Origin: Actinomycetota bacterium
Lineage (GTDB): Bacteria; Actinomycetota; JAHEXW01; JAGVPG01
Direction of reading: 5' to 3'
Assembly: GCA_020052375.1 (NCBI GenBank)
Contig: JAGVPG010000033.1
Location: 1 to 64,000 of the forward strand
DNA length: 64,000 bases
Made by a program: the position numbers and the translations under genes. Under the pieces are notes generated by a model that was given only the letters and a program-made list of their open reading frames with translations, was not told where the DNA came from and ran no database searches. This document shows, piece by piece, positions 28,379 through 38,292 of the stretch (position 1 is the first letter of the stretch; each line of letters begins with the position of its first letter).

Positions 28379-29941
28379 ATGGCGGACAAGATCGTTATCG
28401 ATCCTGTAACCAGGATAGAAGGACATCTTAAGATCGAGGTCGAGGTGGCGGATGGTGTCGTTAAAGACGCCTGGAGCACCGGCACGATGTATCGCGGGTT
28501 CGAACAATTGCTGGTCGGAAAAGACCCGCGCGACCCTGTGCGTATAACACAGCGGATCTGTGGTGTCTGCAATAGTATCCATGGGATCACGTCAGCCCTT
28601 TGCCTTGACGATGCGTTCAAGGCGGTGGTGCCGGACGCCGGCCGGATCATCCGTAATCTTATTTTTGCGTTTGACTGGATCGGAGACCACCCGTTACATT
28701 TCTACCACCTGTCGGCTCTCGACTATCTGGACGTCATGGCGGTCGCCAACTATAGCGGCAACGACCCGGCTCTCAAAGCGGTCAAGGCCAAGATCGTCGG
28801 TCTTGTCGAGGCAAACGATACGTATCCGTTAACACCTCGTTACGAACCGGATCAGTTCTCGATCAGCGATCCGGAGATCGTAACAACGGCCGTGTCTCAT
28901 TACCTTAAGGCGCTTGAGATGAGGAAGAAGACGCACGATCTGATGGCGCTATGGTCCGGACGCGTTCCGTTCTTCCAGAACGTTGTTCCCGGCGGGGTCG
29001 GTATAAGGCCGACCGTACAGAAGATCTATGAATCCCTGGCAAGGATGAAGGAGCTAAGGGACTTCATCGAGAACACATACTGGGCGGACGTCCTGGCTTT
29101 AGGTACTGGACCGCTGAAACCGATCCATGACCTCAAAATAGGATACGGCGTCGGCAACTACATATCTTACGGCGCGTTCGACCAGAAGAAGTCGGGCGAC
29201 TTAAAGAACCGTTTCTTTAAATCCGGCATCATCGACGGCCTCGATCTCAAAAACATAAAGGACGTCGATGCGAAGAAGATCACGGAAGATGTGAAATACT
29301 CGTGGTATAAGAGTAAGTCGAATCTCAACCCGGCTAAGGGTGAGACGGATCCGGATCCGAAGAAGCAAGGAGCTTATAGCTTCCTGAAGAGCCCGCGCTA
29401 CGACGGAAAACCGCATGAGGGCGGTCCGCTGGCGAGGATGCTTATACTTCAAGACAAGGCGTTCGTCGATGTGGCGACACAGATCGGTCTATGGCCGTCT
29501 GCCGTTGCCCGGCATGCCGCTCGCGCGTACGAGACTGTCCTTCTGGCCAAGGAAGTCGAGAAATGGCTGCTCGAGTTGGCGACGATGATCGACAAAGATC
29601 CGGAAGCCTCGGTCTGCGACGACAAAGACGTCCCGACGAGCGCAGAAGGCATGGGATTGACCGACGCGCCGAGGAGCGCAAACGGGCACTGGATCTCGAT
29701 CGAAGGCGGGAAGATCAAGATGTATCAGATCGTCGTTGCTTCGACATGGAACTTCAGTCCGAGGGACGACAAAGGCGTACGCGGTCCTGTCGAGGAGGCC
29801 CTGGTCGGAACCCCGGTTCCAGATCCGGCCAATCCGAACAACGTCGTTCGCGTCGTCAGGTCTTTCGACCCGTGTCTCGCGTGCTCGGTACATATCATCC
29901 ATCCGGACAGCAATAAGATCTTGAAGTTTGAGATACAGTAG
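28379..29941 (+). CDS. [NiFe] hydrogenase large subunit
   Basis: RICGVCNSIHG (L1) and DPCLACSVH (L2) with 15-aa C-terminal extension. Confidence 0.96.
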   Translation: MADKIVIDPVTRIEGHLKIEVEVADGVVKDAWSTGTMYRGFEQLLVGKDPRDPVRITQRICGVCNSIHGITSALCLDDAFKAVVPDAGRIIRNLIFAFDWIGDHPLHFYHLSALDYLDVMAVANYSGNDPALKAVKAKIVGLVEANDTYPLTPRYEPDQFSISDPEIVTTAVSHYLKALEMRKKTHDLMALWSGRVPFFQNVVPGGVGIRPTVQKIYESLARMKELRDFIENTYWADVLALGTGPLKPIHDLKIGYGVGNYISYGAFDQKKSGDLKNRFFKSGIIDGLDLKNIKDVDAKKITEDVKYSWYKSKSNLNPAKGETDPDPKKQGAYSFLKSPRYDGKPHEGGPLARMLILQDKAFVDVATQIGLWPSAVARHAARAYETVLLAKEVEKWLLELATMIDKDPEASVCDDKDVPTSAEGMGLTDAPRSANGHWISIEGGKIKMYQIVVASTWNFSPRDDKGVRGPVEEALVGTPVPDPANPNNVVRVVRSFDPCLACSVHIIHPDSNKILKFEIQ

Positions 29942-29944
29942 GGG

Positions 29945-30553
29945 GTGGGAGATATGGCTCACGAGACCGCGGAACACCCTGTTGAAATGCGCATTTACCA
30001 CTGGCTGCACCTGATCGGCATGATAACGCTTGGCGTCAGCGGCTTCTACATCCATTCACCGTTCTTCCCGAACGGGATGAGATGGATGCGGTTCGCCCAT
30101 TTCGTCGCCATGTATGTCGTGCTGGTCGTGCTCGTCTTGCGTGTTTCATACGCGTTCCTAAGCAGAAACAGAGATTTTCACAGCTTCGGACTCGGCCTCA
30201 AACAGTGGAAGTTGATCCCGGGAGTTTTAGGATATTACCTGTTTTTAAAGAAGAAACTCCCGGAGGGTGTGGGTGCGTATAACCCGATGCAGCGCCTGAC
30301 ATATATCTTCTTTGCGCTGCTCCTTATCCCTCAAGCGATCACAGGATTTTCGATGTACTCGTCGACTGCTCCCTATTTCACCTGGTTCGTCACGTTCATG
30401 GGCGGACTGGCTAAGGTAAGGGCTTTACATCTATTCATCATGTGGGTTTTCCTCGCGGTCGGCCTGGCACACGTATATCTGTCGCTGTTCGAGGATTTTG
30501 CTCAGTTCAAGTATATGATATTGAGCGTGGAGCCGAAGGAACTCAAGAAATAG
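29945..30553 (+). CDS. Hydrogenase cytochrome b subunit (HyaC-like)
   Basis: MRIYHWLHLIGMITLGVSGFYIH, multi-TM. Confidence 0.85.
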   Translation: MGDMAHETAEHPVEMRIYHWLHLIGMITLGVSGFYIHSPFFPNGMRWMRFAHFVAMYVVLVVLVLRVSYAFLSRNRDFHSFGLGLKQWKLIPGVLGYYLFLKKKLPEGVGAYNPMQRLTYIFFALLLIPQAITGFSMYSSTAPYFTWFVTFMGGLAKVRALHLFIMWVFLAVGLAHVYLSLFEDFAQFKYMILSVEPKELKK

Positions 30554-31072
30554 ATGGAGGCACCGAAAGAACAATCGACCGGCTCCAAGCGCCATGAAGA
30601 AAAAAGAAAGGTCATGGTGCTTGGGGTCGGTAATCTTATACTGACCGATGAAGGCTTTGGAATCCACGTAGTCCAGGAACTCCAGGAACGCCGTGAAGAG
30701 CTCGGAATCGATCCCGACGTGCAGATCATGGACGGAGGCACACTCGGGTTGGATCTTCTGCACTACATCGAAGGATTGGACAAGTTGATAATCGTGGATG
30801 TGGTAAATGGTGGTACGGAACCAGGAACCATCTTCAAGTTCACTCCTAAAGATATTGAAACGGAGACTGTCAGGAAACTCTCACTTCACCAGGTAACCCT
30901 TATGGATGTTCTCGGTATGGCCAAGGATATGGATCAGGAACCCAAGGAGACAGTCATCGTTGCCGTCGAACCGAAAGACATCTCTAACTGGGGGATGGAG
31001 TTATCCGACGAACTCAAAGTAAAGATCCCTAAAGTGATCGAGATAGTATTAAAAGAGCTGAAGGATGAATAG
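30554..31072 (+). CDS. Hydrogenase maturation protease (HyaD/HybD family)
   Basis: VLGVGNLILTDEGFGIHVV; DGGTLGLDLL. Confidence 0.93.
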   Translation: MEAPKEQSTGSKRHEEKRKVMVLGVGNLILTDEGFGIHVVQELQERREELGIDPDVQIMDGGTLGLDLLHYIEGLDKLIIVDVVNGGTEPGTIFKFTPKDIETETVRKLSLHQVTLMDVLGMAKDMDQEPKETVIVAVEPKDISNWGMELSDELKVKIPKVIEIVLKELKDE

Positions 31073-31135
31073 CTGAAGAGCTGAAGAAAGATCTAAATAT
31101 GGCGCGCGCTCTTAATAGGGTGTTAGAATAGGCGT

Positions 31136-31477
31136 ATGCATGAGATGGGCATCACCGAGAGCATCGTGTCGATCGTTCTTGATAAAGCAAAAGAATCGAA
31201 TGCCAAGAAGGTCACAGAGGTAAACCTAGAGATAGGATCATTGACACAGATCGTCCCTGACTGTATCGAATTCTATTTCGAGATCATGACGAAAGACACG
31301 ATCGCCAAAGGCGCCAAGCTGAATATACACACAATGCCGACGAAAGCAAAGTGTCTCCAGTGCGGGAACGTCTTTGAGACCCCGGAGCTGGATCTGACGT
31401 GCCCCAAATGCGGTAACCTGTTTTCGCAGATAACCAGTGGCAAGGAACTTGCCGTGACAAGTATAGAAGTGGACTGA
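31136..31477 (+). CDS. hypA: Hydrogenase nickel incorporation protein HypA
   Basis: MHEMGITESIV; CLQCG and CPKCG zinc ligands. Confidence 0.95.
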   Translation: MHEMGITESIVSIVLDKAKESNAKKVTEVNLEIGSLTQIVPDCIEFYFEIMTKDTIAKGAKLNIHTMPTKAKCLQCGNVFETPELDLTCPKCGNLFSQITSGKELAVTSIEVD

Positions 31478-31480
31478 TGT

Positions 31481-31508
31481 AGTGAACAGTGAACAGTGAA
31501 CAGTGAAT
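31481..31508. repeat. (AGTGAAC)n tract, about 4 copies
   Basis: Direct reading. Confidence 0.9.
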
Positions 31509-31541
31509 AGATAACAGAGAGCGGTAAGGAGAAGGGACCAA

Positions 31542-32198
31542 ATGACAGAGGTTAAGATACTGAAGGATATTCTGGAAGTCAATGATGTCATAGCGGACCA
31601 GAACGCAAAGCTTTTCAAGGATAAGGGCATCACGGTCTTTAATGTGATGAGTTCGCCGGGCGCAGGGAAGACCAGTCTAACGATCAAGACTATCGAGGCC
31701 GCTAAGGCCGACGGCATCGACCTTGCGGTTATCGAAGGCGACATAGCATCGGCCATCGATGCCGAAAGGATCCAGGAGACCGGCGTAAAGGCCATCCAGA
31801 TAAACACGGGCGGTGCTTGCCATCTGGACGCGAATATGATCAGAAGCGCGCTGAAGCATCTGGATCTGGATAAACTAAACGCACTGATAATCGAAAACGT
31901 CGGTAATCTCGTCTGCCCGGCAGAGTTTAAACTAGGTGAGACATACAGGATAATGCTTTTCTCCGTTACCGAAGGAGATGATAAGCCGCATAAATATCCC
32001 CTCATGTTTACGGAGGCGGACGCTCTGGTGATCAACAAGATGGATCTTCTGGCAAATACCAACTTCGACATGGATCATTTCAGGAAAACGGTACTGAGCA
32101 TGAACCCCGACCTTGAGATATTCGAGGTGTCGTGTACGCAAGGGATGGGTCTCGACAAGTGGTCCACCTACTTCAAATCCCATATAAAAAACGCTTAA
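31542..32198 (+). CDS. hypB: Hydrogenase nickel incorporation GTPase HypB
   Basis: SSPGAGKTSL P-loop; NTGGACHLDANM; NKMDLL. Confidence 0.94.
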   Translation: MTEVKILKDILEVNDVIADQNAKLFKDKGITVFNVMSSPGAGKTSLTIKTIEAAKADGIDLAVIEGDIASAIDAERIQETGVKAIQINTGGACHLDANMIRSALKHLDLDKLNALIIENVGNLVCPAEFKLGETYRIMLFSVTEGDDKPHKYPLMFTEADALVINKMDLLANTNFDMDHFRKTVLSMNPDLEIFEVSCTQGMGLDKWSTYFKSHIKNA

Positions 32199-32229
32199 GC
32201 TACGGAGACCATACAGAAACGAGGGCGCA

Positions 32230-34260
32230 TTGAGACTTATTGTCACCGAGAAAGACACGACCGCTAAAAGGATCGCCGATATCCTGTCCAAGGGTACCGC
32301 CGACATGGAGAAAAAGGGAGGTTCCGGTAAGGGCGGCATCCCGGTCTACAGCTTCTCCATTAACGGTTCATCCACACGCATCATCGGCCTGAAAGGGCAT
32401 ATACTGAAAGTCGATTTCCCTGAAGGATACGATAACTGGGAAAAGATCGATCCCGCAGAACTGGTCAATGCCGAGATCCAGAAGACGCCTATCTTAAAGT
32501 CGGTTTTAAAAGCGTTACAGACTGAGGCCAAGGGCGCGGAAGAAGTCGTTATCGCTACCGACTTTGACCGCGAAGGCGAGTTGATCGGCGTTGATGCCAT
32601 CAATATGATCAGACAAGTAAATCCGGACGCTTCGGTCAGTAGAGCCCGCTTCTCCTCGTTGACTGAGACCGAAGTCAAACAGGCGTTTTCCGATCTTAAG
32701 GAGCCTCATTACGAGATGGCTTCCGCCGGCGAAGCCAGGCAGGACATCGATCTTATCTGGGGAGCCGCGTTGACCAGGACGATATCTCTGGCTTCATCAA
32801 GACTCGGCAAGAACTTTCTTTCCGTAGGACGCGTTCAAAGCCCGACACTCGTTCTTTTATGCGAAAGGGAGAAGGAGCGGATCGCGTTTGTTCCGATACC
32901 CTACTGGCAGATAACGGCAGCCTTCGATAAGGACGGGCAGCGGTTGGATACGCTTCATAAGACCGAACGCTTCAAGGATGAGAAAGAAGCAAAAGCTGCT
33001 GTAAGCAAACTCGGCAAGGAAGGCACCGTTAAGAACGTCGAACGCAAGGAACGCCGGGTGAAACCCCCTACGCCATTCAACACCACGTCGTTTCTGGCGG
33101 CTGCGTCATCCATCGGCTTCTCGGCGGCTAACGCTATGAGGATAGCGGAAAGCCTTTATATAGGCGGATTGATCAGCTATCCGCGTACGGACAATACCCA
33201 CTATCCACCCTCGTTGGACCTTCGTGATGTCATCGACAGCATTGCGAGCGGGCCTTTCAGCGAACTGTGCGCGAAGGTCAGCGCCCAGAAAGAGATCAAA
33301 CCGACGGTCGGGAAGAAGAAAGCAACCGATCACCCACCGATATATCCGACGGGTGTGGCTGCGCAAGGCCGGTTGGATGACCGGGCATCGAAGATCTACG
33401 AGCTGGTCGTCAGGAGATTCCTGGCTACGTGTATGCCCCAGGCTCTATTTGAGAACATAAAAGCAATGCTGGATGTTAACGGCGAGGAATTCATAGCTAA
33501 AGGCGAGCGGGTTTTAAGCCAGGGTTGGTTGGAGTCATATTACTATCCGCGGCGCAAGGAAGTGCTGCTGCCCGATATCGCCGAGGGCGAGATCCTGCCT
33601 CTCATCGAACATGAACTGCTAAAGAAAGAGACTCAACCCCCGACGAGGTACGGCCAGGGTTCTTTGATCCAGGAGATGGAGAAACTCGGGTTGGGCACGA
33701 AGGCGACGCGGCACAACATAATACAGAATTTATACGACCGGTCTTATATAATGAGTGATCCTATCACACCGACCAAACTGGGCATGGCTGTGGCTGAATC
33801 ACTTAAGCAGTATGCAGTGACCATATCGACACCAGGAATGACCGCTGATCTGGAGAAAGACATGGACGATATAGCCGAAGGCAAGAAGGAGAGGCAATTG
33901 GTCGTCGAGAAGTCGCGGAGTGTCCTGACTACAACCGTAAGAGGCATACAGGAGCATGGAAGTAAGATCAAGGAAGAGATATGGAAGGGTGTCAATGAGG
34001 ACAGGGTCATCGGTAAGTGTCCGCAATGCCAGAAAGACCTCCTGGTCAGGAAGGCCAGGAAATCAGGTAAGAGATTTATCGGCTGCAGCGGATACCCCGA
34101 TTGCCGGGTCACCTATTCGCTTCCGCCATTCGGATTGATACAACCGGCGGGTGAATCCTGTCCAGATTGTGAAGCTCCAAAGCTCAAAGTCATAAACAAG
34201 GGTAAACCGCCGTGGGTCATATGTCCCAATATGAATTGCCCGGGCAAAGAAAAAAAATAG
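32230..34260 (+). CDS. topA: DNA topoisomerase I, archaeal-type IA
   Basis: MRLIVTEKDTTAKRIADILS; DFDREGELIG; GLISYPRTDN; C-terminal Zn-finger Cys sets. Confidence 0.88.
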   Translation: MRLIVTEKDTTAKRIADILSKGTADMEKKGGSGKGGIPVYSFSINGSSTRIIGLKGHILKVDFPEGYDNWEKIDPAELVNAEIQKTPILKSVLKALQTEAKGAEEVVIATDFDREGELIGVDAINMIRQVNPDASVSRARFSSLTETEVKQAFSDLKEPHYEMASAGEARQDIDLIWGAALTRTISLASSRLGKNFLSVGRVQSPTLVLLCEREKERIAFVPIPYWQITAAFDKDGQRLDTLHKTERFKDEKEAKAAVSKLGKEGTVKNVERKERRVKPPTPFNTTSFLAAASSIGFSAANAMRIAESLYIGGLISYPRTDNTHYPPSLDLRDVIDSIASGPFSELCAKVSAQKEIKPTVGKKKATDHPPIYPTGVAAQGRLDDRASKIYELVVRRFLATCMPQALFENIKAMLDVNGEEFIAKGERVLSQGWLESYYYPRRKEVLLPDIAEGEILPLIEHELLKKETQPPTRYGQGSLIQEMEKLGLGTKATRHNIIQNLYDRSYIMSDPITPTKLGMAVAESLKQYAVTISTPGMTADLEKDMDDIAEGKKERQLVVEKSRSVLTTTVRGIQEHGSKIKEEIWKGVNEDRVIGKCPQCQKDLLVRKARKSGKRFIGCSGYPDCRVTYSLPPFGLIQPAGESCPDCEAPKLKVINKGKPPWVICPNMNCPGKEKK

Positions 34261-34290
34261 CTAGTAGCTAGTAAATAAGAGACTTAAGCC

Positions 34291-34311
34291 ACAAGCTACA
34301 AGCTACAAGCT
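34291..34311. repeat. (ACAAGCT)3 tract
   Basis: Direct reading. Confidence 0.9.
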
Positions 34312-34333
34312 AAAACTATAAGGTAGGATCAGT

Positions 34334-35257
34334 ATGAATAATAAGGTTGCGATCATAGGGACAGGACACGTTGGAGCGACAGCCGCTCATGTGATAGCCC
34401 AACGCGAGCTAGCGGATGTAGCCCTGATCGACATCGTTGAAGGAATGGCGAAGGGCAAAGCGATCGATATCATGCAAGCAGCGGCCATACAGGGTTCGGG
34501 GATCGAAATCACCGGCGGAGAAAGTTTCAGCCTTGTGGAAGGATCGGATATAGTCGTCATAACAGCCGGTTTTCCCCGTGGTCCGGGCATGTCGCGCAGC
34601 GATCTGATCAACAAGAACGCTCCTGTAATAGAGTCTGTGATCGAAAAGGTCAACGCACATGCGCCGGACTCGATAATCGTCATAGTCACGAATCCAGTGG
34701 ATGAGATGACGCTGTTCGCTTTCAATAAAAGCGGACGTCCGAGGTCGAAGGTCTTCGGTATGGGCGGTGCTCTGGATACAGGGCGGTTCATATATTTTAT
34801 CAGCCGCAGGCTGGGTGCGGATGCATCGGATGTGGAAGCCATGGTAGTCGGTGCTCACGGTGACGCTATGATCCCTCTTGTACGCCAGGCTAAGGTGAAA
34901 GGCGAACAGCTTGCCGATCTCTTGGACCCGCTCGAGATGGATGAGCTGGTAGAAAGCACAAAGAAAGGCGGGGCTCAGATCATATCGCTCCTCAAGCAAG
35001 GCAGCGCTTTCTACGGTCCGGGAACAGGTGTCGCCTCTACTGTCGAAGCAATCGTAAAGGATACGCGGGAAGTGATCCCTTGCTGCGCCGTCCTCGATGG
35101 GGAGTATGATGTCAGCGGGACAAGCATAGGCGTACCCGTTATGATAGGCAGGGAAGGAATCATCAAGATAGTCGAGACCGACCTGTCGGATGAAGAGACG
35201 GCGGTGTTCATGGAATCAGCGGTGTCGATCAGGCAAGCTCTCGAATCGATCGGATAG
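34334..35257 (+). CDS. mdh: Malate dehydrogenase
   Basis: VAIIGTGHVGATAA; VTNPVDEMT; VGAHGDAMIPL. Confidence 0.92.
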   Translation: MNNKVAIIGTGHVGATAAHVIAQRELADVALIDIVEGMAKGKAIDIMQAAAIQGSGIEITGGESFSLVEGSDIVVITAGFPRGPGMSRSDLINKNAPVIESVIEKVNAHAPDSIIVIVTNPVDEMTLFAFNKSGRPRSKVFGMGGALDTGRFIYFISRRLGADASDVEAMVVGAHGDAMIPLVRQAKVKGEQLADLLDPLEMDELVESTKKGGAQIISLLKQGSAFYGPGTGVASTVEAIVKDTREVIPCCAVLDGEYDVSGTSIGVPVMIGREGIIKIVETDLSDEETAVFMESAVSIRQALESIG

Positions 35258-35258
35258 C

Positions 35259-36107
35259 ATGTCAAGGATCATAAGAACGGAAGAGATCGCTAAAGCGGTA
35301 TCGCGGCTATGCCGGGATGCCAACCTCAAGCTGTCAGACGATGTCTACAGTGCCCTCCAAAACGCGTTAAGCATGGAAGAATCCTCGTTCGGTAAGGAAG
35401 TCCTGACTGAATTGATAGAAAACGCGGAAACGGCCGCCGAACTCGAGATACCTATTTGCCAGGACACCGGGTTCACGATCGTCTTCATCGATATGGGACA
35501 GGATGTTCACATCGAAGGCGGCGGTCTTAAAGATGCTGTCGACGCGGGAGTCCGCGAAGCCTACAGATCATCTCATTTCCGGACATCGGTAGCGGATGAC
35601 CATATCTTTTCACGTAAGAACACAGGTGATAATACACCATCTATCCTCCATCTGGAAATGGTCCCGGGAGACGTATTCAAAGTCACCGTCATGATCAAAG
35701 GTGGAGGAAGCGAAAGCGTCGGGCGTGCCGGTGTCTTAAAACCGGCGGAGGGGAAAGAAGGCATCAGGCGTTTTGTCTTAGAGACGGTCGAGGCGGCGGG
35801 ACCGAACCCTTGTCCGCCGATCATCGTCGGGGTAGGATATGGCGGTACGACCGACTACGCCGCTTATCTTGCTAAGAGGGCTTTGCTAAAGTCACTCGAT
35901 GAAAAGAATCCGGATCCGAATCTGGCGGAGTTGGAACAGGACCTCTTGGATTCGATAAACCGGCTCGGCATAGGACCGGCGGGTATGGGCGGCCGGGTTA
36001 CGGCGATAGCGACAAAGATAGCTACGCATCCTTCGCATATCGCGACAATGCCTGTGGCTGTTGATATCAGTTGTTACGCTTTAAGAAGAAAAAGTGTACA
36101 GATATGA
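35259..36107 (+). CDS. Class I fumarate hydratase alpha subunit
   Basis: CQDTGFTIVFIDMGQDV; KGGGSESVGRAGVLKPAEG; VGYGGTTDYAA. Confidence 0.9.
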   Translation: MSRIIRTEEIAKAVSRLCRDANLKLSDDVYSALQNALSMEESSFGKEVLTELIENAETAAELEIPICQDTGFTIVFIDMGQDVHIEGGGLKDAVDAGVREAYRSSHFRTSVADDHIFSRKNTGDNTPSILHLEMVPGDVFKVTVMIKGGGSESVGRAGVLKPAEGKEGIRRFVLETVEAAGPNPCPPIIVGVGYGGTTDYAAYLAKRALLKSLDEKNPDPNLAELEQDLLDSINRLGIGPAGMGGRVTAIATKIATHPSHIATMPVAVDISCYALRRKSVQI

Positions 36108-36685
36108 TAGATAACAGGGAACAGGGAACAGGGAATAAATATATAGAGCTGACAACGCCGCTTGTCGATAAAGATGTTGAACAATTGAGGGTTGGAGACC
36201 GGGTTTTACTGTCAGGGATTGTGTATACGGCGAGAGATGCCTCGCAGCGTCATATTGTAGAGGACCTGGAGGCCGGGAAAGAACTACCTGCTGACCTGAA
36301 AGGCCAGGTCCTATACTATACAGGTCCTTCTCCGGCAGGTCCGGGGCGGGTGATCGGATCGGCGGGTCCTACGACAAGCGCAAGGATGGATGTATATGTA
36401 CGTACGATGCTGGAACTTGGCGTGAAGGGCTTCATCGGTAAAGGCAGACGCTCGATGGATGTCCGGGATGACTTAAAAACGTACAAAGCGGTATATTTCC
36501 TGGCGACTGCCGGCGCGGGCGCGCTGCTTAGCCAGCACATAACGGCGGCCAAGGTCATCGGGTATCCTGAACTGGGACCGGAAGCGGTCTACGAACTTCA
36601 GCTGGATAGGTTCCCTTTGATAGTCGGCGATGATACCTATGGAGACGACATGTTTGAGAGGGAGTGGCCTCGATGGAAGAGATAA
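36104..36685 (+). CDS. Class I fumarate hydratase beta subunit
   Basis: LTTPLVDKDVEQLRVGDRVLLSGIVYTARDASQRH; ATGA overlap with alpha subunit. Confidence 0.9.
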   Translation: MIDNREQGTGNKYIELTTPLVDKDVEQLRVGDRVLLSGIVYTARDASQRHIVEDLEAGKELPADLKGQVLYYTGPSPAGPGRVIGSAGPTTSARMDVYVRTMLELGVKGFIGKGRRSMDVRDDLKTYKAVYFLATAGAGALLSQHITAAKVIGYPELGPEAVYELQLDRFPLIVGDDTYGDDMFEREWPRWKR

Positions 36686-37302
36686 AGATCGGTACTTTTG
36701 TCACTTTTGAAGGCATAGAAGGATCCGGCAAGGGGACACAGGTACATATGCTTTACGAGCATCTGGTCGAAGAGGGTTATAATGTCATCGCTACCAGGGA
36801 GCCGGGTTCGACCGCGATCGGTGATATCATCAGAGACGCCCTTCTCAACACGAAGTTCAATGAGATGACCCCAAGGACTGAATTGTTCCTTTTTGCCGCG
36901 GCCCGGGCTCAGCATGTGGAGGAGGTCATAAAACCGGCGTTAAGCGCCGGCAAGATCGTCCTTTGCGACAGATTCACCGACTCCACGCTGGCATATCAAA
37001 GTTACGGGCGGGGCATTGAGTTCCAGGAAGTCCTGCGCCTGGCCGACATGGCCGCTAGCAGTATAGTACCTGATCTCACTGTACTTCTGGAAATATCCGT
37101 AGAGATAGCTTTCAACAGGATAACACACGAACGCGCACTTGATAGGATCGAACTGGCAGACCACGGGATGCACAACCGGATAGCGGCCGGATATCTCAAA
37201 CTGGCCGAGAGATATTCCGAGAGATTCCAGATCGTCGATGCCTCGAAACCCCAGCTGGAAGTCCATAAAGCGATTACGAAGATAGTGAAAGACCTGCTAT
37301 AA
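36673..37302 (+). CDS. tmk: Thymidylate kinase
   Basis: GIEGSGKGTQ; TREPGST; LCDRFTDSTLAYQ. Confidence 0.94.
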   Translation: MEEIKIGTFVTFEGIEGSGKGTQVHMLYEHLVEEGYNVIATREPGSTAIGDIIRDALLNTKFNEMTPRTELFLFAAARAQHVEEVIKPALSAGKIVLCDRFTDSTLAYQSYGRGIEFQEVLRLADMAASSIVPDLTVLLEISVEIAFNRITHERALDRIELADHGMHNRIAAGYLKLAERYSERFQIVDASKPQLEVHKAITKIVKDLL

Positions 37303-37309
37303 TAAAACT

Positions 37310-38275
37310 ATGAAGAATGAGTGGGACCGGATCGTAGGGCAAGATGACGCGGTCTTCTATATAAAGAAATCCATAGAGTCAGGCAGTCTCTCGCACGCGT
37401 ATCTCATATGCGGTCCTCCGGGTGTCGGAAAGACGATGATGGCATACGCGATGGCTTCGTCACTCCTGGATACGAACGGCGCGCATCCCGATCTTTCTTT
37501 GGTCGAACCGCAGGGTAACTTCTTAACAATCGACCAGGTGCGAGCAATCAGTCGCGATATACAGCTGAAGCCGTTTGCCGGTTCTCATAAGGTCTACATA
37601 ATAAAACACGCAGATGCCATGAATCAGGAATCGGCAAACGCGTTTTTAAGGACCCTGGAGGAGCCACCTCCTTATGTTCTTTTTGTCCTGACGACTTCCA
37701 ATCCCGGACGGGTCATCGGGACTATTTTAAGCAGGTGCCAAAGGGTAGATTTGAAGAGCATCTCACAGGGTCTGATCAAGGAAACGCTGAAAGACCAGTA
37801 CGGCATGGATGAGGAAAGGGTTTTGACAATAGCCCGGCTCGCGGCCGGTTCATTGAAACGGGCTCATGAGCTGGTTTCAAATGAAGAGTCCATGGATTTG
37901 AGAGACGAGGTGCTATTGTTGCTCAATACCACCGGGAAACGTGATATGTTGTCATGGGTACGGATGTCGGATACGCTAGTCACCAGGGTAAAGACGAAAG
38001 AGCAGGACCGTTACCAGGCAAATGTAAGAGAAGTCTTGAACGCTCTCGCGTCCTGGTACCGTGACGCGTGGGTGATAAGAGAAAGCCGTTCCGACGACTT
38101 GATATACAATAGAGACCGGGTAGACCAGCTACAAGATTTTGCCGCCGGTCATGAGGCAAGCTCGCTGATCGATGGGCTTAATATTCTGGAAGACGCCAGG
38201 AGGTCGCTATCGTTGAATGTCAATAAGGATCTGCTGCTCGAGAACGCTATCGTCTCTTTGAGCGGTCTGGAATAG
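37310..38275 (+). CDS. holB: DNA polymerase III delta prime subunit
   Basis: HAYLICGPPGVGKTMMA; FLRTLEEPPPYVLFVL; TATAAT-N6-ATG start. Confidence 0.88.
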   Translation: MKNEWDRIVGQDDAVFYIKKSIESGSLSHAYLICGPPGVGKTMMAYAMASSLLDTNGAHPDLSLVEPQGNFLTIDQVRAISRDIQLKPFAGSHKVYIIKHADAMNQESANAFLRTLEEPPPYVLFVLTTSNPGRVIGTILSRCQRVDLKSISQGLIKETLKDQYGMDEERVLTIARLAAGSLKRAHELVSNEESMDLRDEVLLLLNTTGKRDMLSWVRMSDTLVTRVKTKEQDRYQANVREVLNALASWYRDAWVIRESRSDDLIYNRDRVDQLQDFAAGHEASSLIDGLNILEDARRSLSLNVNKDLLLENAIVSLSGLE

Positions 38276-38292
38276 ATTAAGGTGATGGTATA

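Noticed and set aside
31238-32071. 277-aa minus-strand ORF
   Set aside because: Antisense to hypA/hypB; no motif
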